The notes under the pieces: model-generated | Databases searched by the model: none | Seen by the model: only the letters and a program-made list of their open reading frames with translations | What the model was told of the DNA's origin: nothing | Shown here: positions 1-8,417 of the stretch, one piece after another | Layout: each line of letters starts with the position of its first letter | How positions within the stretch are numbered: position 1 is the stretch's first letter | Made by a program: the position numbers and the translations under genes | Assembly: GCF_032970905.1 (NCBI RefSeq) | Contig: NZ_JAWJZA010000001.1 | Length of the DNA: 64,000 nt | Reading direction: 5' to 3' (one strand) | Origin: Veillonella absiana | Lineage (GTDB): Bacteria; Bacillota; Negativicutes; Veillonellales; Veillonellaceae

Positions 1-1005
1 TCATAAAAGTTCCTTGAACAAATCTACCTGACCATACCTTAGAGCAAGTTTATTAACTGCCATTTCTAGAGTTTGCATAGGTGGCTGCGTTTCTTGGATT
101 GATATAATTTGTGCTTCCTTCTTTGATCGAATGAGATTTGCAACAGCTCTCGTATTAATAAGGATATCTTTAGGTACTAAGAATTTATGCTCTAAGCGAA
201 ACAATCGTTGACATAATACGACACGCAAAACTTGAGATAATTGACTGCGTATCTCATCTTGTTGTTCTGCACTAAACATAGAAATAATCCGATTAATAGC
301 CAGGACTGAACGTTGTGTATGCATCGTTGCAAATACAAGATGACCTGTTTCAGCAGCATGCAGAGCCGCTTCTAACGTTTCTTTATCACGTAACTCTCCC
401 ACCATAATAACGTCAGGATCTTCACGTAATGCATCTCGAATTCCTTCCGCCATAGAATTAATATGTATACCCAATTGTCGTTGATGAATGAGGCCCTTTT
501 GATTGGTAAACTGAAATTCAATAGGATCTTCTAATGTTACAATATGCTTAGCCATTGTTTGATTAATAAACTCTAAACAACTCGCCATCGTATAAGATTT
601 ACCTGATCCCGTAGGACCACAAGTGAGAATTAAACCATCCCTATATTGGCAAAAGGATTTTAATAACAAATCATCCTCTGTATCCCCTAGCACTAATTCT
701 TTGTGGCTTAATATTCGCAACGTCCCACACACAGCATCGTTGGACTTGTACAAATGTGCACGAATGCGTGTTCCCTTATAGCTGAAAGCTTCATCTACAG
801 AGCACCAACACTCTCTTGAGAGTATATGGCACAATTGCAACAATTCATCAATCATAATCGTGTCAGCCTTATAGGAAAGTTCATGTAAACCACTAGCATC
901 TCTAGCATACACAGGCTGATGCTCTTCTAAATGAATATCTGTTGCCTCTAATCGATAAGCCTCCTCTAACACAGGGCCCAATTCGCTAAACAAGCATGTA
1001 CACAT
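1..1005 (-). CDS. pilT: Type IV pilus retraction ATPase PilT-like
   Basis: A 334-aa hexameric secretion ATPase of the PilT/GspE superfamily, which powers pilus retraction at the inner membrane. Walker A (GPTGSGKS) lies at about residues 130-137, followed by the LEDPIEF Asp box, a Walker B region with DVIMVGELRD and the His box ending GHLVFATMHT; these mark PilT rather than PilB. The open frame runs further upstream, but the start at 1005 is chosen because AGGAGG lies 5 nt before this ATG, and the earlier in-frame Met codon overlaps that SD. The TGA stop is at the left edge of the window, so the gene is complete. It follows the second pilus ATPase by about 100 nt and is probably cotranscribed. 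Family assignment is firm; whether it acts in twitching or in DNA uptake is not visible. Confidence 0.9.
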   Translation of the reverse strand: MCTCLFSELGPVLEEAYRLEATDIHLEEHQPVYARDASGLHELSYKADTIMIDELLQLCHILSRECWCSVDEAFSYKGTRIRAHLYKSNDAVCGTLRILSHKELVLGDTEDDLLLKSFCQYRDGLILTCGPTGSGKSYTMASCLEFINQTMAKHIVTLEDPIEFQFTNQKGLIHQRQLGIHINSMAEGIRDALREDPDVIMVGELRDKETLEAALHAAETGHLVFATMHTQRSVLAINRIISMFSAEQQDEIRSQLSQVLRVVLCQRLFRLEHKFLVPKDILINTRAVANLIRSKKEAQIISIQETQPPMQTLEMAVNKLALRYGQVDLFKELL

Positions 1006-1106
1006 ACGTACCTCCTTCATCACATGGCTTATTACACACTTATCATTGCTATACTTTAATTGAATGTATATGGCTAACATCAAATCAGTAATCCTACACA
1101 GTCCCC

Positions 1107-2177
1107 TTAAATAAGCAATCCCACACGTTGTACTTCCTCTAATGACGTTATCCCCTGTTCAATAGCTGATTTAGCAGATACTTCTAGAGTAGTTACCATA
1201 AACTCATCAGGCATATGCCAATTAGGTTGCTGCATAGGCACCTCCATTAATTCAAAAAGTGCCGTACGCCCGCTATACTGCCCATTACCATCTAATTTTC
1301 TTACAAGCCTCTGTGCAATAGCCCCCATCAATGTCGCTTTAATCAAATAAGGTTCTACCCCCATATCTTGCAATCGTTCAATGACACCCAGAGACGTATT
1401 CGTGTGTATAGTAGATAATACACGATGGCCTGTTAGAGCAGCCTGTACCGCTAAGCGTGCCGTTTCATTATCTCGTATTTCTCCAATCATTATAGAATCA
1501 GGATCTTGTCGTAAAATGGCGCGTAATCCTTTTGAAAATGTTAATCCGATTTTCTCGTTAATGCCTACCTGAATGGCCCCCTCAATATCAGCCTCTACAG
1601 GATCTTCTAAACAAATAAGTTTTGTTGTACTACGTGGTAGCATCATAAGCATGGAATATAAAGTAGCTGACTTTCCCGCTCCTGTTGGGCCATTAATAGT
1701 TAGTAAGCCATAAGGTCGTTTTAATAGCTCCTGTACATGTGTATATAACTCTTCACTCATTCCTAACTCTACTAAAGATTTATAGCTTCCTTCGTTTCCC
1801 ATCAAACGGCACACAATAGTTTCACCATATATACTCGGCATAGAGGAAACACGCATAGTAATCTCTTTATAATCAGATATACCTTGACGAATGAACTTCT
1901 TATCCCCTATATTTTGTTCCTGAATTTGATGACGATTCCATTTCCACCGACCATCTTGCGGTATCCGTTTCTCGCTAATATCCATGCCACTTAATACCTT
2001 AATTCGATTAATCATCTGTTCTTGGTACGCCCTATCAATCGTCTCATACCGTGACAATAATCCATCGCAACGAAATCTCACTTCCAAGCCAAGCTGAGTC
2101 GTATCGAAATGAATATCACTGGCCCTTTTTTGATGAGCAACCTCGATGATTGCATCCAACTCTATGTCCACATACAT
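1107..2177 (-). CDS. Compact GspE/PilB/ComGA-type pilus assembly ATPase
   Basis: A 356-aa traffic ATPase. Walker A GPTGAGKS is at 163-170, the Asp box CLEDPVEAD and the Walker B region DSIMIGEIRD follow, and the His box GHRVLSTIHT is present. The protein lacks the N-terminal MshEN-type domain of full PilB/GspE (about 560 aa) and also the four-cysteine zinc segment normally found between RLVRKL and GRTALFELM. In length and architecture it resembles Bacillus ComGA, the assembly ATPase of the competence pseudopilus. An AAAGGAGG SD lies just upstream of the ATG. It precedes pilT in the same direction. Function in pilus or pseudopilus assembly is inferred from the family; the competence link is an inference from size. 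Confidence 0.85.
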   Translation of the reverse strand: MYVDIELDAIIEVAHQKRASDIHFDTTQLGLEVRFRCDGLLSRYETIDRAYQEQMINRIKVLSGMDISEKRIPQDGRWKWNRHQIQEQNIGDKKFIRQGISDYKEITMRVSSMPSIYGETIVCRLMGNEGSYKSLVELGMSEELYTHVQELLKRPYGLLTINGPTGAGKSATLYSMLMMLPRSTTKLICLEDPVEADIEGAIQVGINEKIGLTFSKGLRAILRQDPDSIMIGEIRDNETARLAVQAALTGHRVLSTIHTNTSLGVIERLQDMGVEPYLIKATLMGAIAQRLVRKLDGNGQYSGRTALFELMEVPMQQPNWHMPDEFMVTTLEVSAKSAIEQGITSLEEVQRVGLLI

Positions 2178-2485
2178 AACAACCTCCTTTACTTGCGCTA
2201 AAATTTACACCATACCTGCTTATTGCACTGTAATATTCACCATGATTTCTAAAACTCCTGCTTTGAAAAAATAAATTTTTAAAATTCTGCGAATCGTGTA
2301 ATTTTTCCATAAAGGGTTCCAGTTATGCTAACAAAATAAGTTATCACATCATATTTCATCAAAATAAAAAACTCCCGATGATCCATGATAATCATGACTC
2401 ACCGGGAGCTTCTCAAATCGGTACACATAAATAATAATCAGATATATGCTATCCACTTATTACTATGTTTACCAATTACATCATA
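2178..2485. other. Intergenic region between eno and the pilus ATPase gene
   Basis: About 300 bases without a credible gene. It holds the intrinsic terminator of the eno operon (2361-2408) and the upstream region of the pilus ATPase operon. A 64-codon minus-strand frame that runs into the ATPase gene has no SD and low-complexity content and is not called. No confident promoter could be picked. Confidence 0.6.
2361..2408 (-). terminator. Rho-independent terminator of the cggR-eno operon
   Basis: On the minus strand a long hairpin with arms CTCCCGGTGA and TCATCGGGAG, continued inward by CATGA/TCATG, is followed by a run of T residues (A-rich 2361-2371 on the plus strand). It lies about 80 nt past the eno stop codon. 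Confidence 0.85.
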
Positions 2486-3772
2486 TTATTTTTTAATGTT
2501 ATAGAACACGTCATCGCCACCATAGCGAGCAGTTTCGTACAACAATTCTTCGATGCGAAGTAATTGATTATATTTCGCTACGCGTTCGCTACGAGCAGGT
2601 GCACCAGTTTTGATTTGGCCAGCGTTAACAGCTACTGCGATATCTGCGATAAACGCATCCTCTGTTTCGCCAGAACGATGAGATACAACGCAAGTATAAC
2701 CAGCGCGTTTAGCCATTTCCATAGCTTCAAACGCTTCTGTTAATGTGCCGATTTGGTTTACTTTTACCAAAATGGAGTTACCAACGCCAAGTTCGATACC
2801 TTTAGACAAGCGTTTTGTATTTGTTACGAACAAATCATCGCCTACCAATTGAACTTTATCACCGATGCGATCAGTTAATAGTTTCCAACCGTCCCAATCT
2901 TCTTCAGCCAAACCGTCTTCGATGGATACGATTGGATATTTTTCAGTAAGGTAAGCATAGAATTCAACCATTTCTTCTGCAGTTTTTACTTTACCTTCGC
3001 CAGCTAAGTTGTATTTACCATCCTTATAGAATTCAGAGGATGCGGCATCGATAGCTAATTTGAAATCGCTACCTGGTTCATAACCAGCTTGTTTGATAGC
3101 TTCACAAATAATTTCCAACGCTTCTTCATTGGAACCCAAGTTTGGAGCGAATCCACCTTCGTCGCCTACAGCAGTGCTCAAACCTTTGTCATGCAATACG
3201 GATTTCAATGTATGATAGACTTCTGCACAGCTACGAAGCGCTTCGCTAAGGCTCTTAGCACCTACAGGCATAATCATGAATTCTTGTAAATCCACATTAT
3301 TATCTGCATGAGCACCACCATTCAAAATATTCATCATTGGCACTGGCAATTCTTTCGCATTAAAACCGCCTAAATATTGGAACAATGGCAAATCAAGGGA
3401 CATTGCTGCTGCACGAGCTACGGCCATGGATACGCCTAAAATAGCGTTTGCCCCAAAGTTACCTTTATTATCTGTGCCGTCTAATTTCATCATCAATTGG
3501 TCGATGGCTACTTGTTCTGTGGCATCATAACCGATGATAGCAGGGCCAATTTTAGCATTTACATTATCCACAGCTTGTAATACGCCTTTGCCATTGTAAC
3601 GGGATTTGTCGCCATCACGCAATTCAACGGCTTCGTACATACCAGTAGAGGCACCAGATGGAACGTCTGCAGTGGCAATTGTACCATCTTCCAAACATAC
3701 TTCTACTTCTACTGTTGGATTTCCGCGAGAATCCAAAATTTCTCTAGCAAATACTTGTTCAATTGCTGCCAT
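2486..3772 (-). CDS. eno: Enolase
   Basis: A 428-aa enolase interconverting 2-phosphoglycerate and phosphoenolpyruvate in the cytoplasm. The N-terminal DSRGNPTVEVEV and PSGASTG segments and the C-terminal signature LVKVNQIGTLTEA followed by SHRSGETEDAFIADIAVA are typical, and the length is normal. The SD GGAGG precedes the ATG. It is the last gene of the cggR-gap-pgk-tpiA-gpmI-eno operon and is followed by a strong terminator. Together these genes cover the reversible triose part of glycolysis/gluconeogenesis. Confidence 0.98.
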   Translation of the reverse strand: MAAIEQVFAREILDSRGNPTVEVEVCLEDGTIATADVPSGASTGMYEAVELRDGDKSRYNGKGVLQAVDNVNAKIGPAIIGYDATEQVAIDQLMMKLDGTDNKGNFGANAILGVSMAVARAAAMSLDLPLFQYLGGFNAKELPVPMMNILNGGAHADNNVDLQEFMIMPVGAKSLSEALRSCAEVYHTLKSVLHDKGLSTAVGDEGGFAPNLGSNEEALEIICEAIKQAGYEPGSDFKLAIDAASSEFYKDGKYNLAGEGKVKTAEEMVEFYAYLTEKYPIVSIEDGLAEEDWDGWKLLTDRIGDKVQLVGDDLFVTNTKRLSKGIELGVGNSILVKVNQIGTLTEAFEAMEMAKRAGYTCVVSHRSGETEDAFIADIAVAVNAGQIKTGAPARSERVAKYNQLLRIEELLYETARYGGDDVFYNIKK

Positions 3773-3796
3773 TCTTCATTCCTCCATATTGAAAGC

Positions 3797-5314
3797 TTAA
3801 AATAATTTATGTCCAGTCATTTCCTCTGGTTTTTCAATACCACCCAATGCAAGCATTGTCGGTGCGATATCACAGAGTTTACCAGGTATTAATGTATCTT
3901 GTTTATGTGTATCACTCACCAAGATGAGAGGTACTAAATTTGTTGTATGCGCAGTATGTGGTTCATTAGTTTCATGGTTTACCATAACCTCTGAATTGCC
4001 ATGATCCGCTGTTACCAACAAGTGACCATGTTTCTTAAGAATTGCCTCAGAAATTCTGCCCAAGCAAGTGTCTACTGCCTTAATAGCTTTCACAGCGGCC
4101 TCGAATACACCTGTATGCCCCACCATATCTGGGTTGGCAAAGTTCAAGATAATCATGTCATATTTCTCAGCTTCGATGGCCTCTACCACCTTATCAGTAA
4201 CCTCATAGGCACTCATTTCAGGTTGTAGATCATAGGTCGTAACCTTTGGTGAATTTACCAAAATACGGTCCTCACCATCGAATGGAACCTCTTTGCCACC
4301 ATTAAAGAAGTATGTTACATGAGCATATTTTTCCGTTTCCGCAATGCGGAGCTGACGATAACCACCCGCACTCAATACTTCGCCTAATGTTTTTGGCAAA
4401 ACGTCCTTTTCGTACACAATGTCGACTGGCAAATTATCTTCGTATTTTGTCATAGTCGCCATATAAATATCGAGCTTATCTCGTTTAAATCCATCGAAAT
4501 CATCAAGTACCAGAGCCTTTGTTAGCTCACGACCACGGTCAGGTCGGAAATTACAGAACATTACGGCATCACCGTCTTGAATCATACCCTTCGGATTTAA
4601 GATGGTAGGTACGATGAATTCGTCCACCACATCTCTAAAGTAGGAGTAATCGATGGCTTCTTTTACGCTATTTGCAACAGGGCCATCACCCTCTACCATA
4701 GCGCGATATGCCAGTTCTACACGTTCCCAACGATTATCGCGGTCCATGGCGTAGAATCGACCTGCTACAGTAGCAATAGAACCGACACCGATAGTACTCA
4801 TGTAATGTTCTAAATCGTTTATGTATTCCATAGCAGATTTAGGTGCCACATCACGACCATCTAGTAATGCATGTACATAGACCTCTTTAATGCCCTCTGT
4901 TTTAGCCCCTAAAATAACGGCTTTCACGTGGTCAAGAGAACAGTGTACATTGCCATCAGAAATGAGGGCAATTAAGTGTAATCGGTGTTGCTTCGCATGT
5001 TGATATAATTTTTGAATGACTGGACGCTTGTAGAACTCGCCATCCTCCACGTCTTTTGTGATACGTGTTAAATCTTGATATACAATACGGCCAGAACCTA
5101 AATTGAGATGTCCTACCTCAGAGTTACCCATCTGACCTTTCGGTAGACCTACCGATAGACCTGATGCCTCTAAAGATGTATGAGGATACGTATTCCACAA
5201 ATGATTGAAATTGGTTGGATGCGCTTGCACCACCGCATTCGTTTGATCACCTATATCGCCCATTCCAAATCCATCGAGGATACAGAGCATAACAGGCGCT
5301 GTTAGTTTGGCCAT
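3797..5314 (-). CDS. gpmI: 2,3-bisphosphoglycerate-independent phosphoglycerate mutase
   Basis: A 505-aa cofactor-independent mutase interconverting 3- and 2-phosphoglycerate; a manganese enzyme of the alkaline phosphatase superfamily. The N-terminal LDGFG metal-binding Asp (about residue 14), the phospho-acceptor Ser in GNSEVGHLNLG (about residue 65) and the C-terminal TADHGNSE and PHTAHTTNLVP metal ligands are all visible. The frame opens with a TTG two codons earlier, but the ATG at 5314 has AAGGA at a suitable distance and is preferred. It lies between tpiA and eno with short spacers. Confidence 0.96.
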   Translation of the reverse strand: MAKLTAPVMLCILDGFGMGDIGDQTNAVVQAHPTNFNHLWNTYPHTSLEASGLSVGLPKGQMGNSEVGHLNLGSGRIVYQDLTRITKDVEDGEFYKRPVIQKLYQHAKQHRLHLIALISDGNVHCSLDHVKAVILGAKTEGIKEVYVHALLDGRDVAPKSAMEYINDLEHYMSTIGVGSIATVAGRFYAMDRDNRWERVELAYRAMVEGDGPVANSVKEAIDYSYFRDVVDEFIVPTILNPKGMIQDGDAVMFCNFRPDRGRELTKALVLDDFDGFKRDKLDIYMATMTKYEDNLPVDIVYEKDVLPKTLGEVLSAGGYRQLRIAETEKYAHVTYFFNGGKEVPFDGEDRILVNSPKVTTYDLQPEMSAYEVTDKVVEAIEAEKYDMIILNFANPDMVGHTGVFEAAVKAIKAVDTCLGRISEAILKKHGHLLVTADHGNSEVMVNHETNEPHTAHTTNLVPLILVSDTHKQDTLIPGKLCDIAPTMLALGGIEKPEEMTGHKLF

Positions 5315-5333
5315 GTCCAATCCTTCCTATCTA

Positions 5334-6092
5334 TTATTTCGTGCCATCAATGATAGCTTTAAAATCAGCCGCTATCAATGAGGCCCCACCAACGAGTGCC
5401 CCGTCAATATTCGGTTCACTCAATAATTCTTTTGCATTACTACCTTTAACACTGCCGCCGTATTGAATACGAATAGCCTCAGCCGTTTCAACATCATAGA
5501 GATGAGCCATTTTTTTACGGATATCACGACATACCTCTTCAGCTTGGTCCGCTGTAGCCGTTTTACCTGTACCAATAGCCCAAATTGGTTCATAGGCGAT
5601 AACCGTTTCCATAGCTTCCTCTTTAGGAATATCTTTGAAAGCACCCTCTAATTGACCTTCGATCCAAGCCTTTGTATGGTTTGCTTCTCGTTGTTCGAGA
5701 CTTTCACCAACACAGACTATGGGTGTCAAATCATATTGAAAGGCCGCCTTGATTTTAGCATTCACCGCCGCATCTGTTTCACCATAGTATTCACGGCGCT
5801 CAGAATGACCTAGGATGACATATTGTGCGCCTACCTCAGTAATCATAGCGGGAGACACCTCACCAGTGAAAGCGCCAGACTCATGGTAATCCATATTCTG
5901 TGCACCTACACCAATTAGTGTTTCATCTACTAAATCAAGAACAGTAGCTAATGTAGTAAATGGAGGACATAGCACCACATCACATGGCAATTCCTCTGTT
6001 CCTAGTAAGGATTTCAATTCCTCCACCAAGATAGTTGCCTCTGTAATGGTACCATTCATTTTCCAGTTTCCTGCAATAATTGGTTTTCTCAT
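5334..6092 (-). CDS. tpiA: Triosephosphate isomerase
   Basis: A 252-aa TIM-barrel enzyme interconverting dihydroxyacetone phosphate and glyceraldehyde 3-phosphate. It shows GNWKMNG with the substrate-binding Lys, the electrophilic His in ILGHSERR, the catalytic Glu in YEPIWAIGTGKTA and the phosphate-binding GGSVKGSNAKEL. The ATG begins one base after the pgk stop codon (TAATATG) with GAGG six bases upstream, so translation is probably coupled to pgk. Confidence 0.97.
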   Translation of the reverse strand: MRKPIIAGNWKMNGTITEATILVEELKSLLGTEELPCDVVLCPPFTTLATVLDLVDETLIGVGAQNMDYHESGAFTGEVSPAMITEVGAQYVILGHSERREYYGETDAAVNAKIKAAFQYDLTPIVCVGESLEQREANHTKAWIEGQLEGAFKDIPKEEAMETVIAYEPIWAIGTGKTATADQAEEVCRDIRKKMAHLYDVETAEAIRIQYGGSVKGSNAKELLSEPNIDGALVGGASLIAADFKAIIDGTK

Positions 6093-6093
6093 A

Positions 6094-7272
6094 TTAAGCC
6101 TCAGTTAACGCTGCAATACCAGGTAATTCTTTACCTTCCAAGAATTCAAGAGATGCACCGCCACCTGTAGAAATATGAGATACTTGATCTGCTAAACCGC
6201 TCTTTTCAATAGCGGCAACAGAATCACCACCGCCAACGATAGTTAAACCGTCAGACTCTGCCACTGCTTTCGCAATTGCATTTGTGCCAGCTGCAAACTT
6301 ATCCATTTCGAATACGCCCATAGGACCATTCCAAATGATAGTTTTCATAGGTTTTAACGCATCTCCGAATAATTCACGAGATTTAGGACCGATATCCAAA
6401 ATCATCCAATCATCTTCAATATTTTCCACGTCTACGATTTTTGTATTTGCTTCATTGCTGAAAGCATCAGCCACAACAGCATCAATTGGAGTCAATAGAC
6501 GCGCACCAGCTACGCGAGCTTCCATTACTAAATCGGTAGCCACATCTTTTTGGCCTTCTTCCAATAAGGATTTACCAACATTGCAACCTTGGGCTGCGAT
6601 AAATGCATTAGCCATACCACCACCGATGATCATAACGTCTACTTTTGGAAGTAAGTTAGAAATTACAGAGATTTTATCGCTTACTTTTGCGCCACCAATA
6701 ATAGCTGCTACTGGTTTCTCTGGATTATATACAGCTGCACCTAATGCTTCGATTTCTTTTTTGAGTAAGAAACCTGCCGCCATTGGGATATAGTCAGCAA
6801 TGCCAACAACGGAGGCTGCTTTGCGGTGAGATACACCGAAAGCATCATTGATAGCAACATCTGCCAAACTAGCTAATTGTTTAGCGAAGTTTGGTTCATT
6901 TTTTTCTTCTTCAATATGGTAACGCAAGTTTTCCAATAAAATAACTTCGCCACCTTTAAGTTTAGCGATAGCAGCTTCTACAGCTTCACCAATGCAATCA
7001 TCTGTAAAGGCTACTGGTTTACCAAGAAGTTCAGCTAAATGTTTAGCACAAGGGGCTAATGTCATTTCTGGTTTCCGATCCCCTTTTGGACGACCAAAAT
7101 GGGATCCTAAAATAACAACTGCACCTTGTTCCATTAAATATTGAATCGTAGGGATCGCAGCACGGATACGAGTGTCATCAGTGATGACACCGTCTTTCAT
7201 AGGTACATTAAAGTCAACGCGGACAAATACCTTTTTACCTGCTACTTGCACATCATTAATTGTTAATTTCAT
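6094..7272 (-). CDS. pgk: Phosphoglycerate kinase
   Basis: A 392-aa monomeric kinase interconverting 1,3-bisphosphoglycerate plus ADP and 3-phosphoglycerate plus ATP. The N-terminal KKVFVRVDFNVPM signature, HFGRPKG, the hinge-region GGAKVSDKI, the nucleotide-binding NGPMGVFE and the C-terminal GGGDSVAA/STGGGASLEFLEGK are present, and length is normal. GGAGG precedes the ATG. It sits between gap and tpiA in the operon. A 169-codon plus-strand open frame opposite it is a codon-bias shadow. Confidence 0.98.
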   Translation of the reverse strand: MKLTINDVQVAGKKVFVRVDFNVPMKDGVITDDTRIRAAIPTIQYLMEQGAVVILGSHFGRPKGDRKPEMTLAPCAKHLAELLGKPVAFTDDCIGEAVEAAIAKLKGGEVILLENLRYHIEEEKNEPNFAKQLASLADVAINDAFGVSHRKAASVVGIADYIPMAAGFLLKKEIEALGAAVYNPEKPVAAIIGGAKVSDKISVISNLLPKVDVMIIGGGMANAFIAAQGCNVGKSLLEEGQKDVATDLVMEARVAGARLLTPIDAVVADAFSNEANTKIVDVENIEDDWMILDIGPKSRELFGDALKPMKTIIWNGPMGVFEMDKFAAGTNAIAKAVAESDGLTIVGGGDSVAAIEKSGLADQVSHISTGGGASLEFLEGKELPGIAALTEA

Positions 7273-7293
7273 GTTCTATGCCTCCGCTACGGA

Positions 7294-8304
7294 TTATAAA
7301 CCTTTACTTGCTACAAAAATAGCCATATCGATCAAACGTTCAGAGTAGCCCCATTCGTTATCGTACCAGGAAACTACTTTTACCATGTTACCGTCCATAA
7401 CCATTGTTAAATCAGCATCAACAATGGAGCTACGGGAATCGCTACCAAAGTCGCAAGAAACCAATGGCACATCAGATACACCAAGGATGCCTTTCAATTC
7501 GCCAGCAGCTGCTTTGCGGAATGCTTCGTTGATTTCTTCTTTAGTAGCTGGTTTTTCAAGTTCAGCCACCAAATCAGTAGCAGATACGTCTGGAGTAGGA
7601 ACGCGCAATGCGAAACCATCCAATTTACCTTTCAATGCAGGCAATACTAATGCAACGGCTTTAGCAGCACCAGTTGTTGTAGGGATAATAGACATCGCTG
7701 CTGCACGAGCACGACGAGGGTCTTTATGACGAGCATCTAGGATTTTTTGGTCATTTGTATAGGAATGAATTGTAGTCATCAAACCGCGTTTGATACCGAA
7801 GTTATCAAGCAATACTTTTGCAAATGGTGCCAAGCAGTTTGTAGTACAACTAGCATTGGAAATGATGTGATGTTTAGCTGGATCATAAGCGTCTTGGTTA
7901 ACGCCCATAACCATTGTTAAATCTTCGTTTTTACCAGGGGAAGAAATCAATACTTTTTTAACTGTTGGTTGATTCAAATGAACTTTTGCTTCTTCTGCAT
8001 CACGGTATTTACCTGTACATTCAATAACGATTTCAACGCCTTCTTCAGACCAAGGTAATTTAGAAGCATCACGGTCATGGAATACACGAATTTTTTTGCC
8101 GTCCACGATGATATAATTTTCGTCAGCTGTTACTTCGTTAGGAATTGTACCATGAACGGAATCGTATTTTAACAATAATGCAGTACCTTCGTTATCACCT
8201 GTTGCATTAATAGCTACAACTTCGATATCCGGATTATTAATAGCTGCACGAACTACACATTTACCAATACGACCAAAACCATTAATACCAACTTTTACTG
8301 CCAT
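7294..8304 (-). CDS. gap: Glyceraldehyde-3-phosphate dehydrogenase with NADP-type cofactor residues
   Basis: A 336-aa type I GAPDH. The Rossmann motif GINGFGRIG, the catalytic Cys in SNASCTTNC (C153) and the WYDNEWGYS C-terminus are intact. Two places differ from the NAD-specific glycolytic form. The Asp that normally follows AIN and binds the adenosine ribose is Ala34 (AINAT), as remembered for Bacillus GapB. The LP pair in the LDLPHKDL region is AR (LDARHKD, residues 191-192), similar to the AS pair in chloroplast NADP enzymes. Both changes favour NADP(H), so the enzyme may work mainly in gluconeogenesis although it is cotranscribed with cggR. The GAGGAGG SD is strong. The catalytic identity is certain; cofactor preference is inferred. 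Confidence 0.97.
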   Translation of the reverse strand: MAVKVGINGFGRIGKCVVRAAINNPDIEVVAINATGDNEGTALLLKYDSVHGTIPNEVTADENYIIVDGKKIRVFHDRDASKLPWSEEGVEIVIECTGKYRDAEEAKVHLNQPTVKKVLISSPGKNEDLTMVMGVNQDAYDPAKHHIISNASCTTNCLAPFAKVLLDNFGIKRGLMTTIHSYTNDQKILDARHKDPRRARAAAMSIIPTTTGAAKAVALVLPALKGKLDGFALRVPTPDVSATDLVAELEKPATKEEINEAFRKAAAGELKGILGVSDVPLVSCDFGSDSRSSIVDADLTMVMDGNMVKVVSWYDNEWGYSERLIDMAIFVASKGL

Positions 8305-8358
8305 TGTTATGTCCTCCTCGACTAAAACTAAACTAAAATTTATGATACATTATATGTT

Positions 8359-8374
8359 TATGACAAATGTCATA
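8359..8374. promoter_or_regulatory. Perfect palindrome upstream of gap, candidate operator
   Basis: The 16-bp sequence tatgacaaatgtcata has 7-bp arms (TATGACA/TGTCATA) around AA. It lies in the 113-bp spacer between cggR and gap, next to a TATAAT on the minus strand at 8350-8355. Further TGTCA/TGACA half-sites lie nearby. It may be a CggR or other repressor site; which protein binds is not visible. The same arms with a 4-nt spacer occur in the cbiL leader (52214-52231). Confidence 0.45.
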
Positions 8375-8417
8375 TAAAACCTAATTGACACAATTACAAA
8401 ACATCAACAATAACGAA

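Noticed and set aside
2116..2310. 64-codon minus-strand frame overlapping the pilus ATPase start
   Set aside because: No SD, its Cys/His-rich end is an out-of-frame reading of the ATPase gene, and it lies in the upstream region of that gene.
6284..6793. 169-codon plus-strand open frame opposite pgk
   Set aside because: Low-information Ser/Ala/Pro-rich product, no SD, fully antisense to a highly conserved gene; a codon-bias shadow.
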